In this document: piece by piece, positions 1-8,536 of the stretch
Layout of the letters: every line of letters starts with the position of its first letter
Position numbering within the stretch: position 1 is the stretch's first letter
Assembly (NCBI GenBank): GCA_029265715.1
Contig: JAJUGZ010000001.1
Coordinates: forward strand, 1 to 64,000
Origin: Bacteroidota bacterium
Lineage (GTDB): Bacteria; Bacteroidota; Bacteroidia; Bacteroidales; Prolixibacteraceae
Length of the DNA stretch: 64,000 nt
Direction: 5' to 3'
Notes under the pieces: generated by a model
Told to the model about the DNA's origin: nothing
The model's database searches: none
The model's input: only the letters and a program-made list of their open reading frames with translations
Made by a program: the position numbers and the translations under genes

Positions 1-1
1 T

Positions 2-9
2 TATATTTG
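2..9 (+). promoter_or_regulatory. -7 box of the first MFS gene
   Basis: TATATTTG matches the Bacteroidota -7 consensus TAnnTTTG exactly and lies about 28 bases before the ATG at 38. The -33 element would fall outside the window. Confidence 0.6.
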
Positions 10-37
10 CCCATCATTTATCAGACAACCGTTCCAT

Positions 38-1300
38 ATGAGACCATTTTTCTCGAGCGAAGCCTTTGATGTGGTGAGGATAAAAAATTTCAGGTTGTTC
101 CTCGCCTATCGTTTTTTTATGACTGCCGCGACCTTGATGCAAGCAGTAATTGTTGGCTGGCAACTTTACGATTTAACTAAAGATATGCTTTCACTGGGCA
201 TGATTGGACTTACCGAAGTCATTCCCCAGGTCAGCATCGCTCTTTTTGCCGGCCATTTTGTTGACTTGTGGGACCGAAAAAAGATCATTTTCAATACGAC
301 ATTTTTACTATTACTCGGAACCGGGTTACTGATTACAACGTGTATTCCCGCCTTACATACCAACGAACTGCTGGGAACATCTCCGATTTTTATCACGGTA
401 TTTATTGTTGGCCTGGTCCGCGGAATCCTTATGCCTGCGCACAATGCTTTACTGGGGCAATTGGTACCGCGCGAGTTATTAACGGGAGCTGCCACATGGG
501 GAAGTACCGTTTGGCAGGTAGCTGCCGTGGCCGGACCTGCCATTGGCGGTATGATTTACGGTTTTTTCGGCGTGTTGTCCGCTTACATCGTCGTATTTGC
601 GTTCTTTCTGATCTGCGTAATCCTGCTTCTTTTCATTGAAAGTCCGGGGCGGGTTAAACTTGAACGCCCAGCCGAAGAAGGGATTTTTGCCCGTATCCAC
701 GAAGGGATCAAATATGTATTTAATAACCAGATTTTGCTCGGGGCCTTTGCGCTCGACATGTTTGCCGTGTTGTTTGGCGGCGCAGTAGCCATGCTCCCGG
801 TCTTTGCGTCAGACGTGTTACAAACGGGTCCGGAGGGATTGGGAATTTTACGCGCCTGCCCGGCTGTTGGCGCGATCCTGATGTCGATTATCCTGACGTT
901 TAACCCTCCGGTTAAGCGTTCTGGTCATTTATTAATGTATGCCGTGGCTGGCTTTGGATTAAGCATGATTGTTTTTGCCCTTTCTCACAACTTTTACCTG
1001 TCGGCTTTCGCCCTGCTGCTGAGCGGCGTTTTTGACAATGTGAGTGTGGTTATCCGCAGTAGTATTTTACAGATTTTCACCGCCGACGAGATGAAAGGGC
1101 GGGTTTCAGCCGTGAACAGTATTTTTATCGGATCGTCGAACGAGTTGGGAGCATTTGAGTCGGGAGCCTCGGCCAGCCTGATGGGTTTGGTCCCTTCGGT
1201 AGTATTCGGGGGCATCATGACCTTAGTTGTCGTGAGCGTGGCCGCAACCAAAGCTCCCCAGCTGCGCCGGATGTCGCTTGCCCAACAAGTGGCAGCCTGA
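38..1300 (+). CDS. MFS transporter (EntS-like / MFS_3 type exporter)
   Basis: A 420-residue inner-membrane protein with about 12 hydrophobic segments arranged as two six-helix halves, separated by a polar stretch near residues 205-225. The loop after the second helix has the MFS-like sequence GHFVDLWDRKK (around residue 72). This agrees with MFS motif A and with the MFS_3/EntS group that exports small molecules such as siderophores. No neighbouring biosynthetic gene indicates a substrate. The ATG is supported by a -7 box at 2-9. The gene stands alone, with an inverted repeat 33 bases after its stop. The MFS assignment is firm; export of a specific compound is not shown. Confidence 0.85.
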   Translation: MRPFFSSEAFDVVRIKNFRLFLAYRFFMTAATLMQAVIVGWQLYDLTKDMLSLGMIGLTEVIPQVSIALFAGHFVDLWDRKKIIFNTTFLLLLGTGLLITTCIPALHTNELLGTSPIFITVFIVGLVRGILMPAHNALLGQLVPRELLTGAATWGSTVWQVAAVAGPAIGGMIYGFFGVLSAYIVVFAFFLICVILLLFIESPGRVKLERPAEEGIFARIHEGIKYVFNNQILLGAFALDMFAVLFGGAVAMLPVFASDVLQTGPEGLGILRACPAVGAILMSIILTFNPPVKRSGHLLMYAVAGFGLSMIVFALSHNFYLSAFALLLSGVFDNVSVVIRSSILQIFTADEMKGRVSAVNSIFIGSSNELGAFESGASASLMGLVPSVVFGGIMTLVVVSVAATKAPQLRRMSLAQQVAA

Positions 1301-1332
1301 GCCCGGGTTTATTAAATGAGTTCGATGTTGTA

Positions 1333-1373
1333 ACTGATTGGGTAAAAATGTGACACCATTTTACCCAATCAGT
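1333..1373. repeat. Perfect 15-bp inverted repeat after the MFS gene
   Basis: The arms ACTGATTGGGTAAAA (1333-1347) and TTTTACCCAATCAGT (1359-1373) are exact reverse complements with an 11-base loop. There is no T-run after either arm, so this is not a standard intrinsic terminator. It may still end transcription of the MFS gene or mark the edge of the GC-rich element that follows. Confidence 0.75.
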
Positions 1374-1452
1374 GATGACTCACCCCTGCTCGCTTTGCAC
1401 CTCCCTACCCGTAGAGCGGGAAGACGTCCGGCAGTGGCAGACGAAGAATGAG
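1374..1452. repeat. GC-rich, possibly REP-like intergenic element
   Basis: This part of the 250-base gap between the MFS gene and the response regulator is GC-rich and C/G-run-rich (for example CTCCCTACCCGTAGAGCGGG), unlike the AT-rich spacers nearby. Its shape resembles the short palindromic intergenic repeats scattered in Bacteroidota genomes. It shares a loose GTCCG...GTGGCA pattern with the element near 20,480. An ORF of 74 codons crosses it but looks unreal. Confidence 0.3.
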
Positions 1453-1550
1453 TGCGTTTATCATTCGACTGTAAATTCATTTTGTCAACCAATAAAACAT
1501 CCTGATATTGATGGCGTTATACTTATTCACTATATCGAACTCACATTAAA

Positions 1551-2207
1551 TCAAATTTCTACCAGCTTATTTTTGATAGCGTACATCACCAGCTGAGCCG
1601 TATTCTTACTGGCGCTTTTTTCCAGAATATTGGCCCGGTGCTTATCGACTGTTCGTTTGCTGATAAACAATTTATCGGCAATTTCCTGATTGGAAAGTCC
1701 CTGGCAAATCAGGATCAGGATTTCAAGTTCCCGATCCGACAGTTCGGCTTGCACATCGGCAGTCTTTGAAGCAGTTTTCAGGCTGTTGACCAAATTCCGG
1801 AGCAGCTCCGACGAGAAATAACTGCCTCCTTCATACACTGTTTCGAGCGCAGCCTTCACTTCTTTAATGTCTGAATCTTTCAGTACAAAACCTTTTACCC
1901 CCGCATTGACCATCTTATAATAATAGTCTTCTTCGCCATACATCGACAAGGTAATAATCTTGAGGTCCGGGTACTTCTCATGAGCAATTGTAGCAGCCTC
2001 AATTCCGTCCATAACCGGCATCTCAATATCGAGCAATACCAGATCGGGTTTGATCGTTTCCAATAAATTCAGAAATTCCTGACCATTGGATGCCTCGCCA
2101 ACAACTTTGTAGCCTTTCACACTATTCAGCAGAATACGCAGGCCGTTGCGAAATAAGGTATGATCGTCAACAATCAGGATCGTTCTGTTTTTATGCTCAG
2201 TCGTCAT
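1551..2207 (-). CDS. NarL/FixJ-type response regulator
   Basis: A 218-residue two-component regulator. The receiver domain (about residues 8-125) has the acidic pair D14/D15, phospho-acceptor D60 in LVLLDIEMP, and a conserved Lys in FVLKDSD. The C-terminus (about 150-215) is a LuxR-type helix-turn-helix with the typical SDRELEIL and ISKRTVDKHR motifs. The start overlaps the end of the upstream histidine kinase by 11 bases, so the two are translated as one unit and the kinase is almost certainly its partner. It probably acts in the cytoplasm as a DNA-binding activator or repressor; targets are unknown. Confidence 0.93.
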   Translation of the reverse strand: MTTEHKNRTILIVDDHTLFRNGLRILLNSVKGYKVVGEASNGQEFLNLLETIKPDLVLLDIEMPVMDGIEAATIAHEKYPDLKIITLSMYGEEDYYYKMVNAGVKGFVLKDSDIKEVKAALETVYEGGSYFSSELLRNLVNSLKTASKTADVQAELSDRELEILILICQGLSNQEIADKLFISKRTVDKHRANILEKSASKNTAQLVMYAIKNKLVEI

Positions 2208-3159
2208 GCATCTTTACTTTTAAATAAACTTTTGTTCCTCTTCGGGGCTCGCTGTCAATATTTATCTCTCCTTTCAGCGAATTAATCCGGGAGAAAATAT
2301 TCGAAAAACCCATTCCTCCGGATGCAGCCGGTTGCTCCATCACTTTTTTCATATCGAAGCCTTTCCCGTCATCAAGGTAAGCAATGGTAATGTAATTTCC
2401 TTCCTTTTTCAAATTTATGTCAATGTTTTTTGCCCTCGCATGTTTGATGGTGTTATTGATGAGCTCGCACACAACCCGGTACAAAACTACTTCCACATTA
2501 CTATCGAAACGCTCATCCTTAATTTCCGACTCGAAGTTTATCCGGATTGCTTTCGTGACATTAATTTTGTTGGTAAAATTCACCAGAGCTCTCACAAGCC
2601 CAAAGTTATTCAACACATGCGGACTTAGGTTATCCGAAATTTCTTTCAGGCTTTTAATGGCTTCGTTGATCACCAGTTCGGTATTGTCCACGATCTCTTT
2701 TGAATTTTCGTCGTGCTCCAGCTGCGACAAAGCCGAAACCGACATTTTCACAGTCGAAAGCAACGGCCCCAGCCCGTCGTGCAATTCTTTGGCAAACCGT
2801 TTCCGCTCGCGCTCTTCGGTCTGGATAATGGCATTCAGAAACATTTTTTCGGTCAGCCGCCTCGATTCTTCCACCCGCTTCATGTATTTAAAAATACGCT
2901 GGATGAAGAAAACGCCGATGGCAAACGACAATGACATAACAACCCCCAGCCATACATAAATTCCGCGGATATACAATGGTTCTACATCGCTGATGTAAGG
3001 CAAAAACTCGAAAAGCCGCATGATGGCCATAATGATAAACCCGACAGTCAGCAGCATCCACGAAAAATTATACTTGGTAACCTTGGTTAGTTTCAGGGCT
3101 ACCCCCACGGCAAACAATTGGAGGATAATGGAAATAACCAAAAGTATTTTCAGGATCAT
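2197..3159 (-). CDS. Sensor histidine kinase (HisKA_3, NarL/DesK class)
   Basis: A membrane kinase of 320 residues from the ATG at 3159. Three hydrophobic segments (about 1-23, 35-55 and 66-90) form the input part, with no periplasmic sensor domain. A short coiled linker leads to the dimerisation box RFAKELHDGLG with phospho-acceptor H127, then an HATPase domain with N-box ELINNTIKHA, DDGKGFD and GGMGF. An in-frame ATG lies further upstream at 3192, but an exact promoter at 3182-3212 would place the transcript start near 3175, so 3159 is the likely true start. It phosphorylates the overlapping response regulator. The stimulus is unknown; three bare helices suggest sensing within or at the membrane. 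Confidence 0.9.
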   Translation of the reverse strand: MILKILLVISIILQLFAVGVALKLTKVTKYNFSWMLLTVGFIIMAIMRLFEFLPYISDVEPLYIRGIYVWLGVVMSLSFAIGVFFIQRIFKYMKRVEESRRLTEKMFLNAIIQTEERERKRFAKELHDGLGPLLSTVKMSVSALSQLEHDENSKEIVDNTELVINEAIKSLKEISDNLSPHVLNNFGLVRALVNFTNKINVTKAIRINFESEIKDERFDSNVEVVLYRVVCELINNTIKHARAKNIDINLKKEGNYITIAYLDDGKGFDMKKVMEQPAASGGMGFSNIFSRINSLKGEINIDSEPRRGTKVYLKVKMHDD

Positions 3160-3181
3160 GGCATTGATTTTTAGCGTTGAG

Positions 3182-3212
3182 CAAATGTACAACCTGCGAC
3201 CGGCAATTCAAA
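3182..3212 (-). promoter_or_regulatory. Exact Bacteroidota promoter for the two-component operon
   Basis: On the minus strand TTTG (3212-3209), 19 bases, then TACATTTG (3189-3182). Both boxes and the 19-base spacer match the TTTG-N19-TAnnTTTG consensus exactly. It decides the kinase start at 3159. Confidence 0.75.
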
Positions 3213-3288
3213 TTTTTCAACCAGTGTCTTTTTCGCATGCCGTCCGGCACTTTTTCGTATTTTTAACAATCTGATTTTTGAACATCAA

Positions 3289-6200
3289 ATGTCCCAACTC
3301 AACGTTTACAAAGCATCGGCCGGTTCCGGGAAAACGTTCCGGCTGGCCATCGAATACATGAAACTGGCGCTGACCCGCGAGAATAACTTCCGGCACATCC
3401 TGGCCGTCACGTTCACCAACAAAGCCACAGCCGAAATGAAATCGCGCATTGTCCACGAACTATATCAGCTGAGCCGGGGCTATCCAACAGGTTACCTGAA
3501 AATTCTGACCGAAGAACTTGGCTGCCCCGAGATTCAGGTTCAACAACAAGCTGCGCTGGTGCTGAAACATATTTTGCACGATTATTCCCGGTTTTCGGTC
3601 AGCACCATCGACAGTTTCTTCCAACGGGTAATCAAATCGTTTAGTCGCGAATTGGGCATCAATGCTGTTTACAACGTCGAACTCGACCAGGCCGGCATAC
3701 TGGAAGAAGCAGCCGACCGCTTAGTCCACTCTGTGGAAGATGACCCCAACCTGCGCGACTGGCTAAACGATTTTGCAGCAGAAAAAATCCGTGACGGACG
3801 TGGATGGAATCTCAAACGGGACATCATTGCCCTAGGGAGTGAAATTTTCAACGAAACATTCAAATCGCTTAACGACCAGCTTTACAACAAGCTCAACGAT
3901 CGCATTTTCATTCGGGCTTACCACGATAAACTAACTCAGATAATCGATCAATACGAAAAAACGCTCAAGCAGCTGGGCACTGCCGGGATCAATCTGATGG
4001 CTGCGGAAAACATATCTCCTGATGAATTTAAAGGTGGAAAAAAACAAAGCGTTGCCTTGGCTTTTCAGAAACTAAAAGACCTGAATTTTGAGCCAACAAA
4101 AACAACAACAGAAGCAGCCGGCGACCCGTCGGCCTGGGTTACCAAAGCCACCAAAGATCCCGACAGATCGAGGCTCGAAGCTGCAGCCCAAAAATTAATG
4201 CCTCTCCTGAAAGAGGCAATCAATGTGTTCGAAGCTCATTCGCGCAGATATTTTACAGCCAAAATAATCAGCGGGCAACTTTTCACGCTGGGCATCTTAG
4301 TCGACCTGAACCGGAACATCCGCGAAATTTGTCGGGAAAAAGGACTGGTATTGATTTCTGACTCGGGACAGTTGCTCCGGAACGTGATCTCCGATTCGGA
4401 AGCGCCGTTCGTATACGAAAAAACCGGCTCGGTATACAACCATTTCATGATCGATGAGTTTCAGGACACCTCGGGCCTGCAATGGAACAACTTTCGCCCA
4501 CTGATTGCCAACTCATTGGCCGAAGGCAATTACGGGCTGGTGGTTGGCGACGTGAAACAGGCAATCTACCGCTGGCGCAGCGGCGACTGGCGCTTACTGG
4601 CCGGCGGGCTTCAGGATAGTTTTCCGGTATTCGCCCTTAAAAATCAAATTCTGAGCAGCAACTGGCGCAGCCACGGACTGGTAATCCGTTTCAACAACTC
4701 GGTATTTTCGGTGGCTCCCGTTGTTTTGCAGCAACAATACAACGAAGCTTTGACAAAATCAAGGCTGGATGAAAATCCGGTGCCATTTTCGGTCGAAGAA
4801 GTTTATGCCGGAGGAATCCAACAAATTTCCAATCCGGATAAAAAAGACGCCGGATATGTCCGCGTCCGCTTTCTGGAAAACAAACGCGACAAACAGGAAG
4901 AAAATCTACGGCTCATACTGGCCGAACTGGTTAAATTCATCCGGAACCTTCAAGATCAGGGCATCCAGGCCAAAGAAATGGCCATTCTGGTCCGCGATAA
5001 AAAAGACGCTCGACAAATTGCCGAATGCTTTCTCCAACAAAAGGAACTTCCGGAGAATGCAGGCTATAATTTCGATATTCTTTCAAACGAGTCGTTGTTT
5101 GTAACCAGTTCCGAAGTAATTAGCTTTATTGTGGCCCTGCTCGAAAGCTTTCTGAACCCGGACGATCCGATCGTTCGGGCCGAAGTAAATTATTTGTATT
5201 ACCAGAAATTGTACCCGCAACTAAAAGCCTCCGGAAATATACCCGTATTGCAGGCTGAAAAACAGGATGGACAGCAAGTCATGAATTTTGGCGCCGCCTA
5301 TGAACCAACGCTCGAACAACAGTTTGAAGAAGCTGATAATGAATACAACACGCTGATCCGTTTTCTCCACGAACAACAATTTCAGGATATTGTAACCGGC
5401 AAGCCGGTGCTCGAAATCGTGTACAATATCTGTGAAAAATTCCGATTGTTCAGCCTCCAGGAAGATTTGGCTTACCTCCAGGCTTTTGTCGATCAGATTT
5501 CGCAATTTGAGCGCAACCACGCATCAGAACTAACAGGGTTCCTCGATTGGTGGAACGACAACGGGGCAACCTTTACCATTCCGGTTTCCGACAGCATTGA
5601 TGCGGTCACTGTGCAAACGATCCACAAGTCGAAAGGACTTGAGTACAGCTACGTATTTGTCCCGTTTTGCGACTGGCCGCTGAGCCCCAAAACCGGACAG
5701 CAGGCACCTTTGCTATGGTGCCAGCCGCAGGAACCGCCATTTAACGACATGGAACTGGTGCCGGTATCGTACTCTACATCCATGGAAAAATCGCTTTTCT
5801 TCCGCGAGTTTTACACCGAAAAATTTAACACGTATGTCGATAACCTGAACCTGCTGTACGTAGCCTTTACACGGGCTAAAGCCGGATTGTGGATCTGGGC
5901 CCCGGTATCGGACAAATTATCGACCACGGGCGATTTACTTTCCCGCTGCATAAAGACTCCGGGAACATTTATAAAACCTGAAAATTTGGAAGTTACCGTC
6001 AATCTTTCAGAATTACTGGACAATGAACAACAGGTTTTCGAATTGGGTACCACTGATTTTTCCAAAGAAAAAAGTTCAGAAAATTCATCCGGGAATGTGC
6101 GGCTGAATAAATTTGAGTTCACTGATTTCCGGCGTTTTCTTTCGATAAAAAAACAAAGCGATAACTTTTTCACTCGCAAAAAAAAACAACAAAACTCTGT

Positions 6201-6618
6201 CAATCAAGGACGCATTATTCATGAAATTTTATCAATGGTAGTTACCTCAAACGATTTAGGCCCGGCCATCAAAAAAATGGTATTCGACGGAAAACTAAGC
6301 GCCAGTTTCGCGGAACACATCAGGCAAACATTGCATGAAATCCTGCACGACCCCGAAGTAAAAAGCTGGTTCGACGGAAGCTATCAGGTTGTAAACGAAC
6401 GGAATATCCTGACCGGGAACGACGGACTAAAACGCCCTGACCGCATCATGATTTCGCCAGACGAAGTAATTGTCGTCGATTATAAATCGGGCGAACAGGA
6501 ATCAGAAAAATACAAATATCAAGTGCGTTCGTACATCAAAGAGCTAAAGCGATGCGGCTATCCAAACGTGAAAGGGTATTTGTGGTACACCAAAAACAAT
6601 AAGCGGGTAGCAATTTAA
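3289..6618 (+). CDS. AddA-like UvrD-family helicase/nuclease (RecB/AddA superfamily)
   Basis: A 1109-residue cytoplasmic protein for processing double-strand DNA ends before recombination. The N-terminus carries Walker A ASAGSGKT (9-16), then AVTFTNKAT (motif Ia), MIDEFQDTS (motif II) and the Q-containing VGDVKQAIYRWR. The late helicase motifs TIHKSKGLE and LYVAFTRAK precede a C-terminal PD-(D/E)XK nuclease with D1051, D1064-Y-K1066 and a following Q1078. Length and order fit AddA-type proteins of Bacteroidota. The AddB-like partner that usually accompanies AddA is not in this window. The gene lies divergent from the two-component pair and is followed by an unrelated membrane gene. Confidence 0.88.
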   Translation: MSQLNVYKASAGSGKTFRLAIEYMKLALTRENNFRHILAVTFTNKATAEMKSRIVHELYQLSRGYPTGYLKILTEELGCPEIQVQQQAALVLKHILHDYSRFSVSTIDSFFQRVIKSFSRELGINAVYNVELDQAGILEEAADRLVHSVEDDPNLRDWLNDFAAEKIRDGRGWNLKRDIIALGSEIFNETFKSLNDQLYNKLNDRIFIRAYHDKLTQIIDQYEKTLKQLGTAGINLMAAENISPDEFKGGKKQSVALAFQKLKDLNFEPTKTTTEAAGDPSAWVTKATKDPDRSRLEAAAQKLMPLLKEAINVFEAHSRRYFTAKIISGQLFTLGILVDLNRNIREICREKGLVLISDSGQLLRNVISDSEAPFVYEKTGSVYNHFMIDEFQDTSGLQWNNFRPLIANSLAEGNYGLVVGDVKQAIYRWRSGDWRLLAGGLQDSFPVFALKNQILSSNWRSHGLVIRFNNSVFSVAPVVLQQQYNEALTKSRLDENPVPFSVEEVYAGGIQQISNPDKKDAGYVRVRFLENKRDKQEENLRLILAELVKFIRNLQDQGIQAKEMAILVRDKKDARQIAECFLQQKELPENAGYNFDILSNESLFVTSSEVISFIVALLESFLNPDDPIVRAEVNYLYYQKLYPQLKASGNIPVLQAEKQDGQQVMNFGAAYEPTLEQQFEEADNEYNTLIRFLHEQQFQDIVTGKPVLEIVYNICEKFRLFSLQEDLAYLQAFVDQISQFERNHASELTGFLDWWNDNGATFTIPVSDSIDAVTVQTIHKSKGLEYSYVFVPFCDWPLSPKTGQQAPLLWCQPQEPPFNDMELVPVSYSTSMEKSLFFREFYTEKFNTYVDNLNLLYVAFTRAKAGLWIWAPVSDKLSTTGDLLSRCIKTPGTFIKPENLEVTVNLSELLDNEQQVFELGTTDFSKEKSSENSSGNVRLNKFEFTDFRRFLSIKKQSDNFFTRKKKQQNSVNQGRIIHEILSMVVTSNDLGPAIKKMVFDGKLSASFAEHIRQTLHEILHDPEVKSWFDGSYQVVNERNILTGNDGLKRPDRIMISPDEVIVVDYKSGEQESEKYKYQVRSYIKELKRCGYPNVKGYLWYTKNNKRVAI

Positions 6619-6713
6619 ATAACGTGAATTCGATCTGACAAGTAACGTCAACTAAAAACGGGCACCCCGACCCCTAATTTTCGGCTGACCGCATGATTTT
6701 AAAGGTAAAAACC

Positions 6714-6721
6714 TATTTTTG
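6714..6721 (+). promoter_or_regulatory. -7 box of the DUF4293 gene
   Basis: TATTTTTG matches TAnnTTTG. It overlaps an upstream in-frame TTG, so that codon cannot be the start and the ATG at 6737 is chosen. Confidence 0.55.
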
Positions 6722-6736
6722 CAAAAAAAATACACC

Positions 6737-7180
6737 ATGTTACAACGCATACAAACAGTATATTTACTGATATCGGCCATCCTGATTGGCCTTCTGTTCG
6801 CACTGCCAATTGCAGAAATCGCAAACGGCACAGATATTTACGAATTTTCGCTGAACGGAATTACCAGCAACGGAGCTATAACCCAAAGCGCGCTTCCGGT
6901 TGCAGTTCTGGCTGGCATAATCCTGCTGCTGCACATTTTTGTGATTTTCGGCTACAAGAAACGGATCCGTCAGATACGCTTTCTTGTTTTTACCATTCTG
7001 CTGATGCTCGGCCTTTTTGGTATGTTCTTTTTCTTCACGTATTACACGTTTAAAGACGCCCAGATCAGTTTTAAAATCAGCGCAGCCTTCCCGTTGGTGG
7101 CCATAATTCTCGACTATCTGGCCATCCGGAGTATCGGAAAAGATGAAGCCCTGATCCGTTCAATCGACCGCATCCGGTAA
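6737..7180 (+). CDS. DUF4293 family four-helix membrane protein
   Basis: A 147-residue inner-membrane protein of the Bacteroidota-restricted DUF4293 family, beginning MLQRIQTVYLL. Four hydrophobic segments (about 5-25, 55-75, 82-105 and 110-130 from this start) are separated by short polar loops, and the C-terminus is charged. The function of the family is unknown. It stands as a single gene between a -7 box and a strong terminator at 7201-7241. Confidence 0.85.
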   Translation: MLQRIQTVYLLISAILIGLLFALPIAEIANGTDIYEFSLNGITSNGAITQSALPVAVLAGIILLLHIFVIFGYKKRIRQIRFLVFTILLMLGLFGMFFFFTYYTFKDAQISFKISAAFPLVAIILDYLAIRSIGKDEALIRSIDRIR

Positions 7181-7200
7181 ATTCACATTTGCCAAAAGCT

Positions 7201-7241
7201 AAAAAAGCCGCGCCTTCTTAAAAAGAAAGCCCGGCTTTTTT
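7201..7241 (+). terminator. Intrinsic terminator after the DUF4293 gene
   Basis: AAAAAAGCCG (7201-7210) pairs with CGGCTTTTTT (7232-7241). The T-run lies in the right arm and the arms are long enough to work in both directions. Confidence 0.8.
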
Positions 7242-7263
7242 AATTACAGGCTCAAAGTTCTTC

Positions 7264-7271
7264 TAATTTTG
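7264..7271 (+). promoter_or_regulatory. -7 box of the CE2-type esterase gene
   Basis: TAATTTTG matches TAnnTTTG, 22 bases before the ATG at 7294. Confidence 0.5.
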
Positions 7272-7293
7272 CCATGCTTAAACCAACATAACA

Positions 7294-8418
7294 ATGAAGA
7301 TCCGTATTTGCATTTTAGCCATCCTGTTATTTCTTATTTCGGGAAAAAATTTTGCCCAGAACCAAACCCGTTTTATCGAAGCAACCAATCCGGCCTTCCA
7401 GTACATCGGGCGAGTTGATAAAACAACTTCTGCCGTTAACTATAACTGGCCGGGAGTTACGATAAGTACAACCTTCACGGGCGATAAGCTGGGTATTAAA
7501 ATAAAAGGAGGAGAAAAGAACTATTTCAATATTTGGGTCGACGACCAGCCTGTACAGGTTGTCCGTGCTGTGAACGATACCGTTTGGTGGTTCCCGTCCA
7601 GACTGAAAAAACAAAAACACCAGCTACGCCTGGTTAAACGCACCGAAGCCGATATGGGAATAGCCACTTTCTATGGAATTTTCATCGCCGAGGAAGGGAA
7701 AGTGAGCGCCCCGGTAAATTCATCATCAAGAAAAATCCTGTTTATCGGGAATTCGATTACCTGTGGGTATGGAGCCGAAGGCAAATTAAAAACCGAACAT
7801 TTTAGCCCGGCTACCGAAAATTGTGAAAAATCGTATGCAACAATTATAGCCAGGGCCTTTGATGCTAATTTCCAATTAGTTTCTCACTCCGGACTTGGAC
7901 TTATCAGAAATTATGGCGACAAAAACAAACGATCAAAAAACCCGATGCCTTCGCGACTGAATTACCTGTTTGACAACGACTCGACCCGCCAGATTGAATT
8001 GAGTGATTTTCGCCCCGACGCAATTGTTATTAACCTCGGGACCAACGACTTTTCGACGCACCCATTCCCCGACGAAACTGATTTTACCGATGCAGGCGAA
8101 AAGCTCCTGGTGAAATTAACCAACACATTTCCCGAAGCAAACGTGTTCTGCATTACAGGCCCGATGATCAACGAACCGTGTTATCAGTACACCAAGAAAT
8201 ACGTTGAAAATTTCCGGAGTAAATACAACAATGCCCATGTTGTGTTCATCGGAGTGCCGGTCGATTTAATGAACGACAACAACGATCTGGGCTCTGATTA
8301 TCATCCATCGTACCGCGGCCAACTGAAAACAGCCAACCTCATTCTTCCGGTTATGGCAACTGTTTTAAACTGGGATTATTCGAAAAAAGAGCTCACGCAA
8401 ATTTCGGAGAACCCGTAA
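7294..8418 (+). CDS. Secreted CE2-type SGNH esterase (acetyl ester hydrolase)
   Basis: A 374-residue exported protein with a signal peptide (1-21, ending NFAQ). Residues about 30-135 form the beta-sandwich typical of carbohydrate esterase family 2, with repeated W/F and strand patterns. Residues about 146-365 are an SGNH hydrolase: FIGNSITCGYG holds nucleophile S154, LGTNDFS the oxyanion-hole Asn, and DYHP the catalytic H337 with D335. CE2 enzymes remove acetyl groups from xylan, glucomannan or related sugars. The gene is monocistronic, with its own -7 box, and is far from the glycosidase block. Its last 26 bases overlap a small convergent gene. Substrate is inferred from family only. Confidence 0.85.
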   Translation: MKIRICILAILLFLISGKNFAQNQTRFIEATNPAFQYIGRVDKTTSAVNYNWPGVTISTTFTGDKLGIKIKGGEKNYFNIWVDDQPVQVVRAVNDTVWWFPSRLKKQKHQLRLVKRTEADMGIATFYGIFIAEEGKVSAPVNSSSRKILFIGNSITCGYGAEGKLKTEHFSPATENCEKSYATIIARAFDANFQLVSHSGLGLIRNYGDKNKRSKNPMPSRLNYLFDNDSTRQIELSDFRPDAIVINLGTNDFSTHPFPDETDFTDAGEKLLVKLTNTFPEANVFCITGPMINEPCYQYTKKYVENFRSKYNNAHVVFIGVPVDLMNDNNDLGSDYHPSYRGQLKTANLILPVMATVLNWDYSKKELTQISENP

Positions 8419-8536
8419 ATTTCTTGGGGTTGCAGAGTTTTTCCTCCTTGTTTGCTTTTCGTCCGCACTTTTTGCAAACATACCGGGCATCGTCTTTCTC
8501 TACATAATCCGACTTCTTACATTGTGTTTTACTCAT
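8393..8536 (-). CDS. 47-residue zinc-ribbon-like protein
   Basis: A short gene encoding 47 residues beginning MSKTQCKKSDYVEKDD. It has Cys at 6, 21, 24 and 35, with the central pair as CKKCG, and is rich in Lys. The four Cys suggest a small zinc-binding fold. Its ATG overlaps the TGA of the upstream kinase/RapZ-C gene (ATGA arrangement), which implies translational coupling, and its stop at 8393 lies inside the 3' end of the convergent esterase gene. Similar short Lys-rich Cys proteins exist in Bacteroidota genomes; no function is known to me. It may bind RNA or assist its upstream partner, but that is only inference. Confidence 0.72.
   Translation of the reverse strand: MSKTQCKKSDYVEKDDARYVCKKCGRKANKEEKLCNPKKFTGSPKFA

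Noticed and set aside
1372-1596. 74-codon plus-strand ORF after the MFS gene
   Set aside because: It starts inside the inverted repeat, crosses the GC-rich element, overlaps the end of the response regulator gene and has no recognisable family or promoter.
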